Below are positions 1 through 8,873 of a stretch of 64,000 nt of DNA, in pieces; position 1 is the stretch's first letter; each line of letters starts with the position of its first letter. The position numbers and the translations under genes were made by a program. The stretch covers positions 23,777 through 87,776 of the forward strand of contig JAMPDP010000003.1 of assembly GCA_023665605.1 (NCBI GenBank), in the 5' to 3' direction. The stretch comes from Candidatus Amulumruptor caecigallinarius (lineage in GTDB: Bacteria; Bacteroidota; Bacteroidia; Bacteroidales; Muribaculaceae). The notes under the pieces were generated by a model. The model saw only the letters and a program-made list of their open reading frames with translations, made no database searches and was not told the origin of the DNA.

Positions 1-79
1 GAAGATTGGGATGACTGTCAATCAGCCGCTTCATGCCCTTACGGGCTATCGGTTCGTCATCAACAATGATACATTTCAT
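1..79 (-). CDS. response regulator, N-terminal fragment (LytTR type by context)
   Basis: Only the first 26 codons lie in the window; the gene runs off the left edge. They read MKCIIVDDEPIARKGMKRLI and onward. This is the start of a CheY-like receiver domain, with the acidic pair DD at residues 7-8 that helps bind magnesium. The start ATG lies inside the end of the sensor kinase gene (20-base overlap), so the two are co-transcribed and translationally coupled. Since the kinase is of the LytS/YehU type, the missing part is expected to carry a LytTR DNA-binding domain, but that is inferred from the partner and cannot be seen here. Confidence 0.85.
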   Translation of the reverse strand, partial: MKCIIVDDEPIARKGMKRLIDSHPNL

Positions 80-1805
80 AATCTCGGATAGAGTGTAATG
101 GGATGGTCAACTTGACGCTGTATATGTGGTGGTCACTAATGATAACAAGCGAAGCTCGACCCTCGTAAAGTATATTGAGGCGTCGGCGGACATTTTCTAT
201 ACCGATGGCATTGTGACGAGCCAAGGCTACGCGCCTGGGATCATAGTGATTGTGACACTCAAATAGCAACATTCCGCTGTCATCAATACTAAAGGTTGCT
301 CTCACATTCATCCCTTCATGGTCAGGAGAGGAATACTTGGCGGCATTTTCAATGAATGTGATGTAGAGCATCGTGGGAATACGGACTGTTGCTGATGCCA
401 CATCCATCTCTATGACGTAACCGAAACGCTCACGGCGCGAGCCTTCAAGCTCAAGATAACTGTTAAGGAAGTCAACCTCTTCACGTACTGTGACGGCCTC
501 AGCCACACTCTCGGCAAACTGATACTGCAACAGGTTATCAATATCAGCGAGCAGTTGACAGGCATAGGCGAGACTATCGCATGCAGAAATCTCAACATTG
601 TTGAGCACGTTGAAGAGGAAATGAGGATTGACCTGCCTCCGCAAAAACAGATATTCCTGACGTAACACCTCAGTCTGCAACGCCGAGCTCCGACGGTTCA
701 CTTTTATCCAGTTCACGAAGAAAAGAAACGCCGAGATACCATACTCATACAGCAGTAATGATACAATCCCGGCGGCAAACACCAGTGTCTGGACTATCAG
801 CGAGGCGATGGGAGTGTCGGTAGGTGCTTTGATATAGTACATTGGTATCGAAGCCAGCATCGGGGAAATAAGCACCGCAAGAAAGATGCACACACTTCGG
901 GTATAGTGTCGCAAATTCAGAGTGGCCCGGAAACGGCGATAGAACCAAAAGTAGATTACGTAAGGGATCACCAATAATTCAGTGAAGACCAGTATCCCAA
1001 CCCCGATTTTTCGTCCGGTATCATTGTTTAGGTCAAAAGCTGCCGTGAAGACAGTGACCATGATCAGCGTTACAACCACGCCGGCATGACGGAAGCCCCT
1101 GTATCGCGGCTCCACCATAAGGTCAAGTAGCGGAGTAAACAGTTTGCTGCCGGAGGGTCTCGTTACGGCCATCGGAGTATCAGGCATCAGCGACAGCTGC
1201 TGCCTGAGCCAATCAGAGAAGTTGGAAATTAAATCAGAGGCCGAGACGGCATCTTGATGGATAAGGCTCTGTATTTCCTGTAGTCTCCGAGAAATATATG
1301 CAGGATCGAGGAGACTCTTCACCCTGTTGATATATCGGGTCAAACTTTCTGCCATCGCCTTCTGCTCTCGGACATCGCTGCGGAGCTTATCATAGAGTTG
1401 GATGAGAGCATCACCTAATAATATGAGTGACAGCCACAGACTGTTTGCCAAGCCCTCTGATAGGATCGATGGAATAACGCCGAATGGGGCGCGGTATGGC
1501 AAGTTAAGCCACAGAGCGAGCATACCCTCTATCGCTGAGGCTAAAGTTGCTGCCGCGAATGAAAGTAAAAATGACGCAATGACATATTGACTGAAGTTCC
1601 CTTTGCGCAGGAGGGGATTGACAATCCATCGGTCATTAATGACTAATGCCAACAGGAAAATGATCGGGGAAGGAAAATACATCCACAATCCCGACCAGTA
1701 ATCGCAGCGGGCATCCAAGAGAGCGGTCACAGTCCAGTTGCCCGGTGACATCAGGAGGAATGTCAACGTGAGGATCAGGTATCTAAGCTTCTTATTCAGC
1801 GTCAT
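60..1805 (-). CDS. LytS-like sensor histidine kinase with duplicated module
   Basis: Membrane sensor kinase of 581 residues that should phosphorylate the response regulator encoded just downstream. The C-terminal part has the His_kinase box RRQVNPHFLFNVLNN (around residues 388-402), followed by a HATPase region with the N-box FIENAAKYS and a G-box IGIENVRRRL. Two blocks of membrane helices are visible, one N-terminal and one in the middle. Between them, around residues 140-210, is a helical stretch (LDPAYISRRLQEI, then FSDWLRQQL) that resembles a decayed histidine-box domain in which NPHF has become DPAY. The protein therefore looks like an internal duplication with one dead copy. The ligand is unknown. 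No clear promoter was found upstream. Confidence 0.85.
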   Translation of the reverse strand: MTLNKKLRYLILTLTFLLMSPGNWTVTALLDARCDYWSGLWMYFPSPIIFLLALVINDRWIVNPLLRKGNFSQYVIASFLLSFAAATLASAIEGMLALWLNLPYRAPFGVIPSILSEGLANSLWLSLILLGDALIQLYDKLRSDVREQKAMAESLTRYINRVKSLLDPAYISRRLQEIQSLIHQDAVSASDLISNFSDWLRQQLSLMPDTPMAVTRPSGSKLFTPLLDLMVEPRYRGFRHAGVVVTLIMVTVFTAAFDLNNDTGRKIGVGILVFTELLVIPYVIYFWFYRRFRATLNLRHYTRSVCIFLAVLISPMLASIPMYYIKAPTDTPIASLIVQTLVFAAGIVSLLLYEYGISAFLFFVNWIKVNRRSSALQTEVLRQEYLFLRRQVNPHFLFNVLNNVEISACDSLAYACQLLADIDNLLQYQFAESVAEAVTVREEVDFLNSYLELEGSRRERFGYVIEMDVASATVRIPTMLYITFIENAAKYSSPDHEGMNVRATFSIDDSGMLLFECHNHYDPRRVALARHNAIGIENVRRRLNILYEGRASLVIISDHHIYSVKLTIPLHSIRDYEMYHC

Positions 1806-1892
1806 TATGCATAGTTAGTGCTTTTCATCTCCACATCCCCAATTAATGCGACCAATCGTCGGATAAATGAGACGAAAGGCATCAAAAAGCTG

Positions 1893-1935
1893 AAAAAGGA
1901 GAGGGTGCGTCGGACTTGATGATCGACACACCCTC
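1893..1935 (-). terminator. rho-independent terminator of the glycan operon
   Basis: On the minus strand a 12-bp stem (GAGGGTGTGTCG pairing with CGACGCACCCTC, one G-U pair) encloses an 11-base loop and is followed by TCCTTTTT. It lies about 70 bases after the last gene of the surface-glycan operon (stop at 2003). Its wobble pair is good only on the minus strand, which supports this orientation. It separates the glycan operon from the sensor kinase gene. Confidence 0.8.
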
Positions 1936-2002
1936 CCGCAGCCGGATGATATGAATTGAGAATTATCACGTTTTCGTAGCTTTCGTCGGCTTGAGTCAAT
2001 AG

Positions 2003-3112
2003 CTATTTACACGTGGATGAGGTGACTTGGCGGAAAAGGTCGGTGTATTGGCGCGAGATTTCGCGCCAGGTGTAACGGCGTCGGGCTATCTCGCGTAAAG
2101 CCACACCGGCCTTAGCGGGGATACTTCTGACGATAGCTCGTAGTGAGCTTGCATCGCTGAAATATGCAGCTGCTTCGGCAGTGGTATATCGGTTATAGTT
2201 CACGTCGAACGCCGCGACAGGTACTCCGGAGTGCATCGCCTCCACAAGCGAGGGGTTAGTGCCTCCGGCGCAATGGCCGTGGACATATAGTGCCGCGTTG
2301 GAACGTAGTGCCCACAAGCGGTCAAGATCGTACTCCGCATTGGCGAGGATGAGAGACCTCTTGCTTGCGAACTTCTGCCTCAGCGACCGTGAGTAGTCAG
2401 AGTGCTCCCAGTTACCTACCATAACGAGAGGCATATCGCCACCGGCAAAGGCCTCCAGCACTACATGGCAATTGTTTTCCGGCTCGATGCGACATACGCC
2501 CATGGCATACCCACCACGTGTGACGCCATAAGAGGCCAGCGTAGCATCGGCATCAGCATCAGAAACTGTGCGAACAGCCTGGTCGCCACCATAAGCTATC
2601 ACTACGGGGTCTGTACGATACGTTGTGCGGACATACTCGGCAATTCCCTCATTGTCGGCCACTACTACATCGGCAGCCCTCACGGCAGTGCGCTCTGAGG
2701 CGAGGAGAATGCGCCGGGCAGCATTGCCCCATTTGTCGCGCTTATGCTCCAGACCGTCGATGTTCACAATAATCTTGGCTTGGGTGAAGCGTCGTAATAG
2801 AGGCAGAGCCAGGCATCCTGACACGCCGAGCACGAGAATGACATCGTAGCCGCGCAGGCAGCGTGCCATCGAGAGCATATCGTAAGGGATGGACTGAATT
2901 CCGTTGGCGCGCAGGGGCACGTAGCGGAGTTCCGCCCCCTTGTAGGTAGCCGGATGCGAGGTCTGATCCGGACGACTGCAAAACACAGTGTAGCGGATAT
3001 CATCGGGACAGTTTTCGCCCAGTAGATTTTCCACCATGGACTCGAAACCGCCATAAGCCGCCGGAACACCCCGTGTGCCAATCACAGCCACGCGGATTAG
3101 CTTGTCACTCAT
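2003..3112 (-). CDS. GT4 glycosyltransferase with DUF1972 N-terminus
   Basis: Cytoplasmic glycosyltransferase of 369 residues, last gene of the operon. The N-terminus IGTRGVPAAYGGFES is the hallmark of the DUF1972 domain found in Cps2T-type rhamnosyltransferases. The C-terminal half has the GT4 nucleotide-sugar fold with GTNPSLVEAMHSG near residue 310. A longer reading frame exists up to 3253, but the domain begins at the ATG at 3112, which gives an 8-base overlap with the preceding gene; that start is preferred. Rhamnose as donor is only suggested by the family. It most likely adds one sugar of the repeat unit. Confidence 0.85.
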   Translation of the reverse strand: MSDKLIRVAVIGTRGVPAAYGGFESMVENLLGENCPDDIRYTVFCSRPDQTSHPATYKGAELRYVPLRANGIQSIPYDMLSMARCLRGYDVILVLGVSGCLALPLLRRFTQAKIIVNIDGLEHKRDKWGNAARRILLASERTAVRAADVVVADNEGIAEYVRTTYRTDPVVIAYGGDQAVRTVSDADADATLASYGVTRGGYAMGVCRIEPENNCHVVLEAFAGGDMPLVMVGNWEHSDYSRSLRQKFASKRSLILANAEYDLDRLWALRSNAALYVHGHCAGGTNPSLVEAMHSGVPVAAFDVNYNRYTTAEAAAYFSDASSLRAIVRSIPAKAGVALREIARRRYTWREISRQYTDLFRQVTSSTCK

Positions 3113-4202
3113 TGTCAGTGGGATGTGAGAAGATTTCAGCAATTGAATCAGCGAAACACCTTTCTTCAAACTCAGGGGCTTTAGCCAATGCCCCCTGTGC
3201 AAGACGAAGATAAAGGGCCTTGTCGCTGAGTATCGTGCGGATGGTCTCAGCAATCTTGGGCAGCTGCTTCACATCAATCCGATAGCCGTTGACGCCATCT
3301 TCTACGAGGTCGGCAATGCCGCCTGTCACGGGAACGATGCAGGGGAGCCCGGCTGTCATGGCCTCAGCGGCTGTGAGACCGAAGGTCTCAACAAACTCGT
3401 CAGCCTTGGTTAAGCTTACCATTATAGATGCTTTACTATAATGCTCGGCAATGTCGCGTGTTTGAGCAAACACCTCAAGATTACTTGGAGAAATTAGTTC
3501 ATTGCGGGACATCCAGTCTTGGATATTAGCCTCAGAGTCATTGATGACTACCTCAAAGTTGACATCGGGGAGCATCCCGGCCAACTCGAAGAGTTCACGG
3601 GTGCCTTTATACTCTTTCAAAGAGGAAAGCATCAGCACCCGACGGCGTGAGAACGCCGCTTCCGGATCCGGACGCAATTGAGCGGCAAGAGCAGCTGAAA
3701 CGGAATTGGGAATTACAATCACGCCTCTTCTGCGGGCAATCCGCGAAGCTTGAAAGTCACTGACACAGATTATATCGTGCGCCAAACGCTGCATCAACGC
3801 TGCCAAAGCACTGTAAACACGCCCTTTTGCATAGGCATTCTCATGATAGTGGTATATGAGTCGGCGACCCGATAGCCTTGCTGCCAGGGCGGCGCCAAAC
3901 GGGAGGATAGTGTTGACATACACCACATCATCATCATGTCGGGGTAGTGTCAGGAGCTTGCCAAATGCCACAGCTTGCGCCCGAAGCAAGCGCGCGATAG
4001 TGACAATCCCACGCTCCGAAAAGCGATACTTGACAGGATGGAAAGTGACACCGGGAAGTGTGGCGACCTCATCAAGAATACCTCCCTCGGATGTGAACAG
4101 CTCAATATCCGCACCTGCCCCATGTAAAGCCGTCAGGGCCGAGGTTAGTACCCTCGGGCTCCCGGAGTAGTCATTGAAGAGATGAAAAGCAAGGATGCGC
4201 AT
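3105..4202 (-). CDS. GT4 glycosyltransferase
   Basis: A 365-residue retaining glycosyltransferase with a GT-B fold. The N-terminal domain starts MRILAFHLFNDYSGSPRV, and the C-terminal donor domain carries the typical EX7E segment ETFGLTAAEAMTAGLP near residue 285. It overlaps the next gene by 8 bases and follows the phosphotransferase-like gene after a 33-base gap. Donor and acceptor sugars cannot be told from sequence. The role in assembling the glycan repeat unit is inferred from the operon. Confidence 0.87.
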   Translation of the reverse strand: MRILAFHLFNDYSGSPRVLTSALTALHGAGADIELFTSEGGILDEVATLPGVTFHPVKYRFSERGIVTIARLLRAQAVAFGKLLTLPRHDDDVVYVNTILPFGAALAARLSGRRLIYHYHENAYAKGRVYSALAALMQRLAHDIICVSDFQASRIARRRGVIVIPNSVSAALAAQLRPDPEAAFSRRRVLMLSSLKEYKGTRELFELAGMLPDVNFEVVINDSEANIQDWMSRNELISPSNLEVFAQTRDIAEHYSKASIMVSLTKADEFVETFGLTAAEAMTAGLPCIVPVTGGIADLVEDGVNGYRIDVKQLPKIAETIRTILSDKALYLRLAQGALAKAPEFEERCFADSIAEIFSHPTDNE

Positions 4203-4235
4203 GGCGTTGTAAGAAGAGACTGGTGCCGGACTTGT

Positions 4236-5327
4236 TCAGATGTGACGTTCAAGAAGAGCGACCCATGTGTCGGCCAATGGATTTGGTTTGGTACCCCAGT
4301 TCTCAGGCTCCCGTGCTGAAAATCGTGAGAGTATGTCAAGGAGATAGATGCGCAGAGTGGTTGCATCGGTGTTGGCCATGTTCAGCTCCTCGACGATGGA
4401 GTCAATGTCCAGATGCCGCTCGAAGATGGCGCTTTGCACCAGAAAATGACACTTGTCCATTCCGCGAATACCTGCCTCAGAGGCGTATTCCCAATCGAAT
4501 ACAAAAAGATTGCCATCCTGGGTAAGCACCGAATTCCATGGTGTGAAATCGCCATGCACCGTCACAGCCTCTACCTGCCGACCTTGCATATGTGCCATTA
4601 TGTCAGAGAGATGACGCTTCACCGGTTCGCGGTGGTGTGGTGCAATGCGTCCGATGTCGTTGCCAAGCATCGTTAGAGAGCGGTAAGTATCAGTATCCTC
4701 CCATAGTATCCTCTGAAGAGATGCCGCTTCAAGAGTAGCAATGAAACGGTCGTGAGCCGAAGTCCAGATATGTGGAGACTTCGCACGAATGGTCTTTTCG
4801 GTGGACTGGGCAAAAAAGAACAGTCCGTCGGAAAGCTGTCGACAAGCTCTGACTTCAGGGATATGCACCATGCCCCGTTCAGCGAGATGTGAGAGGATGG
4901 ATGCCTCATGGATAAAGAGTGCGTCGTAAAGTTCCCGAGAGTCAGTGAATTTGCAGTAACCGAGCAATCGGTCATCATGCCACACCTGCAGCGTAGGTTT
5001 GGAGTGCGGAGAGGGAGTCCCGCCGAAAGCAGCCCACGAAAACGAGTCATTGCCGAAGGCTTCGGATATTGCCGCGTGAGCTGAGGGTGTAAGGTCAAGT
5101 GAACGGATCCTTCCGCCGATACGTCGCAATATGGCGCGAGTAGTGAACCCGGTTGCAGCGAGTGTCGGCAGACACTGTTTCAGCAATTTCCCCTTGGTAC
5201 TTCCGGGCTGATAGAGGCACAATGCCGTGCGTATGTCATGCGCAGGCAACAACCAGCACTTGCCGTCAGAGTTGGCAAGCTCTATCATCGGGGTCATACC
5301 CTTGACTATCAACGTATCAAGGTTCAT
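4236..5327 (-). CDS. APH/choline-kinase-fold phosphotransferase
   Basis: A 363-residue protein with the aminoglycoside/choline kinase fold. The catalytic loop HGDFTPWN is at residues 258-265 (Asp260 as base, Asn265 as metal ligand) and the second metal-binding Asp is in FDWEYAS (277-283). The N-terminal lobe is poorly conserved. The gene overlaps the following GT4 gene by 4 bases (ATGA). Members of this fold phosphorylate small hydroxylated molecules. Inside a glycan operon the likely substrate is a sugar, choline/ethanolamine-like group or other decoration precursor rather than an antibiotic. No substrate can be named. Confidence 0.75.
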   Translation of the reverse strand: MNLDTLIVKGMTPMIELANSDGKCWLLPAHDIRTALCLYQPGSTKGKLLKQCLPTLAATGFTTRAILRRIGGRIRSLDLTPSAHAAISEAFGNDSFSWAAFGGTPSPHSKPTLQVWHDDRLLGYCKFTDSRELYDALFIHEASILSHLAERGMVHIPEVRACRQLSDGLFFFAQSTEKTIRAKSPHIWTSAHDRFIATLEAASLQRILWEDTDTYRSLTMLGNDIGRIAPHHREPVKRHLSDIMAHMQGRQVEAVTVHGDFTPWNSVLTQDGNLFVFDWEYASEAGIRGMDKCHFLVQSAIFERHLDIDSIVEELNMANTDATTLRIYLLDILSRFSAREPENWGTKPNPLADTWVALLERHI

Positions 5328-6577
5328 ATCAGTACAGAATCAAAGAGAGCCCGGATTGCCTCGCCATGGCGGGACCACGACACCTCGGAGGCGTGGCGAA
5401 GAGCAGCCGCTCCCATACGATGGCGTACGGCAGGCACACGCAGACGACCCAGCGCGTCAGCCAATCCCAACACTGTGTCGCGACGCGTACCCTGCGGCAG
5501 GATGATACAGTGGTCAGAGCTGAAGTTTCGCGTGTAGCCGCGAGTGTCAATGGCCACCAGCGGTTTCCCGGCGGCAATGGCATCGTATGCCACGGTCACA
5601 GCACCTTCGCGCAGAGCAGGGTTGAGCACGACATCGGCCTTCGCCATCTCGTCCTGATACTGCTCCATGGACAGGTGCCCATGGAATGTAACATAGTCAG
5701 CGATGCCCAACCGGTCAGTGAGCTTGCGCAGACGAGCCTTGTCAGCGCCATTGCCGAGAATGGACAACGTAACTTCCACACCCTTGCTACGAGCCATCGC
5801 CACCGCCTCGATTGCGAGGTCAAAGCCTCGCCAGGCGTCCATCTTGCCCACCATCAGAGCATGGATGGCCTCGGTGTCATTTGGTTTTCCTATTGCTTTG
5901 CCCCTATTAGTCGTATCAGCTGCAACATCAGTCATCACAACAGATTTTTCCCGACAAGAAGACGGGAGCTTATCGCGCGTAATCTCTGTCTTGCAGATAA
6001 TCAGACGGGCTGCTTTGCAACGCCTCTTGAATGCGGGGGTGTGCGGCACAAAGCGGGCAGCTACACGGCGTATAGCTTCGGTAATGCGTGAGCGCAATGA
6101 GTAACGGCGGGAGTATTCGCCGGATATAGTCTCCAAACCACCCAACGGACCCCAAATGAAGTTGGCTTTAGCCCCGACAGCACTGACCGGCCAAAGAGCG
6201 TTGCCATAGGTGAGGTGAAGGAAGTTGGGGATGTCATTGTCAGCCATCACCCGGGCTATCACAGCGTCAGCTTTTCGCGTCCACTTCAAGTAGTAGCGGT
6301 GTACACCCCGGATGCCATGTTTACGCCGCAAGTCACGCTCCGGCAAGTCGAAATACACGAAGTGAATGTGTTTGTAGTCTGGGTGTGAAGTAACCCACTC
6401 ATGGATGGGGGGGCGATTGTTGGCTCGCGTAAGCACCCAAAGGTCAAAAGCTCGTGACAGTTCGAGCACCCAGTGCCATCCCACCCCAATCTCGCTCCCC
6501 TTACCGGGCTCGCAGGCGTAAGCCGATACCATCAGACGCTTGCGCCGAGGCCGCTCTGTGTCTTTCTGCTCTGTCAT
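5324..6577 (-). CDS. GT4 glycosyltransferase
   Basis: A 417-residue GT-B glycosyltransferase. The N-terminal domain contains SAYACEPGKGSEIGVGWHW, a signature of a GT4 subgroup common in Bacteroidetes glycan loci. The C-terminal domain has the donor site with ALREGAVTVAYDAIAAGKP near residue 330. The protein has a charged N-terminal tail before the first beta strand. It is joined to both neighbours by 4-base ATGA overlaps, so translation is coupled. Linkage and donor are unknown. Confidence 0.87.
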   Translation of the reverse strand: MTEQKDTERPRRKRLMVSAYACEPGKGSEIGVGWHWVLELSRAFDLWVLTRANNRPPIHEWVTSHPDYKHIHFVYFDLPERDLRRKHGIRGVHRYYLKWTRKADAVIARVMADNDIPNFLHLTYGNALWPVSAVGAKANFIWGPLGGLETISGEYSRRYSLRSRITEAIRRVAARFVPHTPAFKRRCKAARLIICKTEITRDKLPSSCREKSVVMTDVAADTTNRGKAIGKPNDTEAIHALMVGKMDAWRGFDLAIEAVAMARSKGVEVTLSILGNGADKARLRKLTDRLGIADYVTFHGHLSMEQYQDEMAKADVVLNPALREGAVTVAYDAIAAGKPLVAIDTRGYTRNFSSDHCIILPQGTRRDTVLGLADALGRLRVPAVRHRMGAAALRHASEVSWSRHGEAIRALFDSVLI

Positions 6578-7899
6578 TTCTTAAATTTTAGACGCCGGAG
6601 GTTACGTCGATGACGATCATCAAACACATGAGCCACGATGGCGTCAACGGCTTCATCTGCAGTGGTATCATTCATCACCTTGAGGTAGCCGGGCTGCATG
6701 GCGAGACTGTCTATGCGGGCATTTATAGCGTCGATATCCGCGCGTGAGAGTTCCTGCTTGCGCTGCAGAATCACATCAGGAGAGGCTGTGAGAAGTACGT
6801 TGTAATTGAGTCTCGGAATGAGGAGCCGTCGCCATGCGTTAAGGAGCTTGTAAGGAAGATAGATACGTGAGCGACGCGGATCACAGATGATGTCCGTGAA
6901 GTAGCGGTCAAAGATTACCAGCCGTGTGATACGGGTGATCCGCTTGGTACGCAGCCAATGACCAAGGATATAATCGGCTGTATAGTAGCTCAGTCGCACC
7001 AGAGAATTAAGTGCTGAGGTGCGACCACCGCGATGAGGGTCAGAGTAGTTGCGGTCCACCTCCTTTTTCACTCCGGCTTTCTGTGCCACATCGCCAAGGT
7101 TGCCAAAGAGGGCCGGACGGAAATGGAGATAGACGTGAGCCTTGCGGAAGACATCGCCCGTACGACCGATAACCTGCTCTATGACTGTGGTTTTGCCGGC
7201 TCCGTCCGGGCCTGTGAATGAAATGGAAAGACCTGTGGCCGATGTGAAATAGTTGCGAACATAGCTCCATGCCCAGCGGCTCATCTCCGCAGCAAGCGGT
7301 AAGGGTCGGTGCAGCAGATTATGACGGAAAGCCCGACTTATGAGGCGAAGGCGGCTCTTGGTGTCACACTCAGCAGCCGTAGAACAACCGAATATGCGGC
7401 GCAACTTGCCATGCACCGCCGGAAGATGCTCGGCAGCTTCGCGTGACGCGCGGTAACGATCGGGATATGCAGCTCCGACGGCTCGGTCGTAGAGATATTT
7501 GTCAAGGAAGCGCGAAGCCGGGAGTGAATGCCAGAGGAAACCGTTAAACTCCTTGTCTGACAGAAACTCATCGGCACTCATAAGGCGTATTCCCCACACA
7601 GATGTGTCAAAGAAGAAGTCCCACTGCACCATGTCAGTTGCGCCGGGGGAATTGTGACCACACACAAACGTGACAAGCCGGTCGGAGTTAAGATAGTTAA
7701 CGATGCGCCAACCCATGGCATCGATCAGAGCGACAAGCTCACGGCGCACCCCCATGAAGTCGCGGCGGCGGATGATGATGTCTATATCACGGGCATCATT
7801 GCCTGTGGGCAGCTGTTCGTAATTGCGCAGCACGGCATAGCTCACCCTCTCGTTGAGAAGGGATATGACGGCCCGGATAAGTGATTCTTTGGCGTTCAT
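6574..7899 (-). CDS. thymidylate-kinase-like P-loop protein with extra N-terminal domain
   Basis: A 441-residue two-part protein. The N-terminal region (about 1-150) has NDARDIDIIIRRRDF, which resembles the acidic core of nucleotidyltransferase-fold proteins. The C-terminal part has a Walker A loop FTGPDGAGKTTV (around residue 230) and a thymidylate-kinase-like layout with DRYFTDIICDPRR. It is far larger than housekeeping Tmk (about 210 residues) and sits inside a glycan operon with 4-base overlaps on both sides. A role in dTMP synthesis is therefore unlikely. Phosphorylation or activation of a glycan building block is a guess from context. Confidence 0.7.
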   Translation of the reverse strand: MNAKESLIRAVISLLNERVSYAVLRNYEQLPTGNDARDIDIIIRRRDFMGVRRELVALIDAMGWRIVNYLNSDRLVTFVCGHNSPGATDMVQWDFFFDTSVWGIRLMSADEFLSDKEFNGFLWHSLPASRFLDKYLYDRAVGAAYPDRYRASREAAEHLPAVHGKLRRIFGCSTAAECDTKSRLRLISRAFRHNLLHRPLPLAAEMSRWAWSYVRNYFTSATGLSISFTGPDGAGKTTVIEQVIGRTGDVFRKAHVYLHFRPALFGNLGDVAQKAGVKKEVDRNYSDPHRGGRTSALNSLVRLSYYTADYILGHWLRTKRITRITRLVIFDRYFTDIICDPRRSRIYLPYKLLNAWRRLLIPRLNYNVLLTASPDVILQRKQELSRADIDAINARIDSLAMQPGYLKVMNDTTADEAVDAIVAHVFDDRHRRNLRRLKFKK

Positions 7900-8867
7900 T
7901 TCTTCTTTTTGCCGAGCAGATTGTGACTCACTTTATCAATCAGATATGATGGACGGATACAAAAAGACTGCAACACATTGATGACGCCTAATGGATTGTG
8001 CCGGTGCAGACGGTATGCCCCGAGACGGAGCTTGTCGGTAGCACGCGCTTCGCGGTCAATGGAGCGCAAGTAATCGGGAGCGAGGCCGTCAAGCCATGCG
8101 GTGAAAGTTGGTGGCACACGCTTTTCACGCCGCTCAATGAGGCAATGCTTCACCCAGCGCATTTTCAGCAGCATCTCGCGGGTGTGACCCGATAGCCCTG
8201 AACCGGCCTTTCGATAAAGCGCGAGCACCTCGGGCACCACCACAATGGCTCGTCCCTCCGTGTATAGGTCACTCATGCGGGTCCAGAGGTCAAGGTCCTC
8301 ACAGAAGTCCTGATAGCGGGGTCTCCCATCCGGGAAGCCATCAATGGCAAAGCCCCCCACGCGAAGGGAGGCCTGTCGGTCATAGATGGCGACAATAGGA
8401 AGAAAAAACAGCTTTCGTGCCTCAGCTTTTCTGAGTGCAGCCTCTCTGGAGGTCTCACCAAGATAAATTCCCCCGCCAATTCGCCTTGTCCTTTCATCAA
8501 CAAAATCCATATAGCAACCCACGGCGGCAAGAGTCGGATCAGTCTGCATGGTATTCCAAAGACGCTCAACTGCGTTTGGAAGCAACACATCATCAGCATC
8601 AAGAAACATGATGTAACGAGTGGTGGCTTCTCTTTCTGCAATATGTCGACAATACCCAATTCCACTATTCTTATCAAGTGCTTTTACATCAATTATCTGA
8701 GATGTCCCCTTGAAAAACTTTCTGATAACTTCTATTGAACGGTCTGTCGAACAATCGTCAACGAACAATAGTTTAAAGCCCTGCTTGGTCTGTGCTGCGA
8801 CTGACTGCAAGGTTTCTTCTATCCACTGTTCTTTATTGTATACGCAAATCGCGATAGTTAAATCCAT
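7896..8867 (-). CDS. GT2 glycosyltransferase
   Basis: A 323-residue inverting glycosyltransferase with a GT-A fold. The N-terminus reads DLTIAICVYNKEQWIEETL, followed by LLFVDDCSTDRSIEVI and the metal-binding DXD-like motif FLDADD near residue 95. The C-terminal third is helical and basic (ends LLGKKKK), suggesting association with the inner face of the membrane. It has a 4-base overlap with the following kinase-like gene and a 6-base gap from the broken acetyltransferase gene upstream. Confidence 0.87.
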   Translation of the reverse strand: MDLTIAICVYNKEQWIEETLQSVAAQTKQGFKLLFVDDCSTDRSIEVIRKFFKGTSQIIDVKALDKNSGIGYCRHIAEREATTRYIMFLDADDVLLPNAVERLWNTMQTDPTLAAVGCYMDFVDERTRRIGGGIYLGETSREAALRKAEARKLFFLPIVAIYDRQASLRVGGFAIDGFPDGRPRYQDFCEDLDLWTRMSDLYTEGRAIVVVPEVLALYRKAGSGLSGHTREMLLKMRWVKHCLIERREKRVPPTFTAWLDGLAPDYLRSIDREARATDKLRLGAYRLHRHNPLGVINVLQSFCIRPSYLIDKVSHNLLGKKKK

Positions 8868-8873
8868 AACAGC

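Noticed and set aside
1805..1999. 64-codon minus-strand reading frame between the kinase and the glycan operon
   Set aside because: It contains the glycan operon terminator and has no family features.
4236..5327. Aminoglycoside resistance gene
   Set aside because: It has the fold motifs only, and is embedded by overlaps in a glycan operon; resistance is unlikely.
6574..7899. Housekeeping thymidylate kinase
   Set aside because: Twice the normal length, extra N-terminal domain and glycan context argue against it.
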